Shown piece by piece: positions 63,838 through 64,000 of a stretch of DNA of 64,000 nt (position 1 is its first letter; each line of letters begins with the position of its first letter). Source of the DNA: Lachnospiraceae bacterium (GTDB taxonomy: Bacteria > Bacillota > Clostridia > Lachnospirales > Lachnospiraceae); the NCBI GenBank assembly GCA_017934175.1, contig JAGBKB010000063.1:18972-82971 (forward strand). The letters are read 5' to 3'. Below the pieces are notes generated by a model that was given only the letters and a program-made list of their open reading frames with translations, was not told the origin of the DNA and did no database searches. The translations under genes were made by a program, and so were the position numbers.

Positions 63838-64000
63838 ATGCCCATTCCTGATTTTGGTTACAATGGTGGTGGTAGCAATTCTGCCCCTCCTGCAAATCCG
63901 CCTGCGGAAGAACAAAAAACAGATATTGAATCTGGTAAGGAAGTTAAAGTTGATGCTAACGGTAATCCTATTGATGATATTAATGCCAATAATAATAATA
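63838..64000 (+). CDS. Start of a structural-region protein (3' truncated)
   Basis: ATG 63838, open to the window end (54 codons). Begins MPIPDFGYNGGGSNS, then Pro/Ala/Glu/Asn-rich and disordered, with runs of Asn. By position after the portal it should be a head-assembly gene upstream of the capsid; function not readable from this part. Confidence 0.6.
   Translation, partial: MPIPDFGYNGGGSNSAPPANPPAEEQKTDIESGKEVKVDANGNPIDDINANNNN

Noticed and set aside
1..64000. Stop-codon reassignment (TAG or TGA read as an amino acid)
   Set aside because: Core genes are full length with standard stops, and no suppressor tRNA was found. The TAG in the helicase is explained by the intron.
1..64000. CRISPR arrays, insertion sequences, integrase or att sites
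   Set aside because: No direct-repeat/spacer pattern, transposase or integrase signature was seen; the only mobile element supported is the intron.

Overview
The window looks like an internal piece of a crAss-like phage (Crassvirales) genome infecting a Bacteroidales host. The sequence is AT-rich. It encodes a giant virion RNA polymerase with the catalytic DFDID motif, a crAss-type large terminase followed by a crAss-type portal, a family B DNA polymerase and a RepL-like initiator. Several putative promoters match the Bacteroides housekeeping consensus (TTTG, 19-20 bp, TAnnTTTG). All long reading frames use the standard code, so there is no sign of stop-codon reassignment. A placement among the large-genome crAss-like groups is inference; no database search was possible.

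Layout. (1) 1-21.3 kb, plus strand: the end of a giant virion-type protein with an HExxH metallopeptidase motif, a single 4,764-codon RNA polymerase polyprotein, and a small membrane protein with HEYGH. (2) 21.4-53.7 kb, minus strand: the early/replication arm, read from 53.7 kb leftwards. It starts with small accessory genes and four tRNAs. The replication core follows (SF1 helicase, PolB, degenerate SF2 helicase, RecT-like annealing protein, SSB-like protein, primase, ligase), then nucleotide metabolism (dNMP kinase, ThyX, dUTPase). The SF1 helicase gene is interrupted by a 990-nt group I intron that carries a GIY-YIG homing endonuclease. (3) 53.7-53.9 kb: a divergent control region with overlapping face-to-face host-type promoters between two winged-helix-like proteins. 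(4) 53.9-64.0 kb, plus strand: PD-(D/E)XK nuclease, lysis cassette (lipoprotein, GH108 lysozyme, spanin-like proteins), terminase, portal, and the first codons of the next structural gene.

How the parts fit: the RNA polymerase is probably packaged and injected to start phage transcription, while host-type promoters drive the control region, the RecT-like gene, the dNMP kinase, one accessory gene and the homing endonuclease. Rho-independent hairpins end most operons.

Unexplained structure: a roughly 20-nt G-rich motif is scattered at 15 or more sites on both strands, in different frames and between genes. A conserved module of about 150 nt follows at least four terminators. A GC-rich island with a perfect 20-bp-arm palindrome lies at 49.7-49.85 kb. 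TTGTACCTCAT boxes follow terminators at 50-51.5 kb, and repeated spacer hairpins flank the tRNAs.
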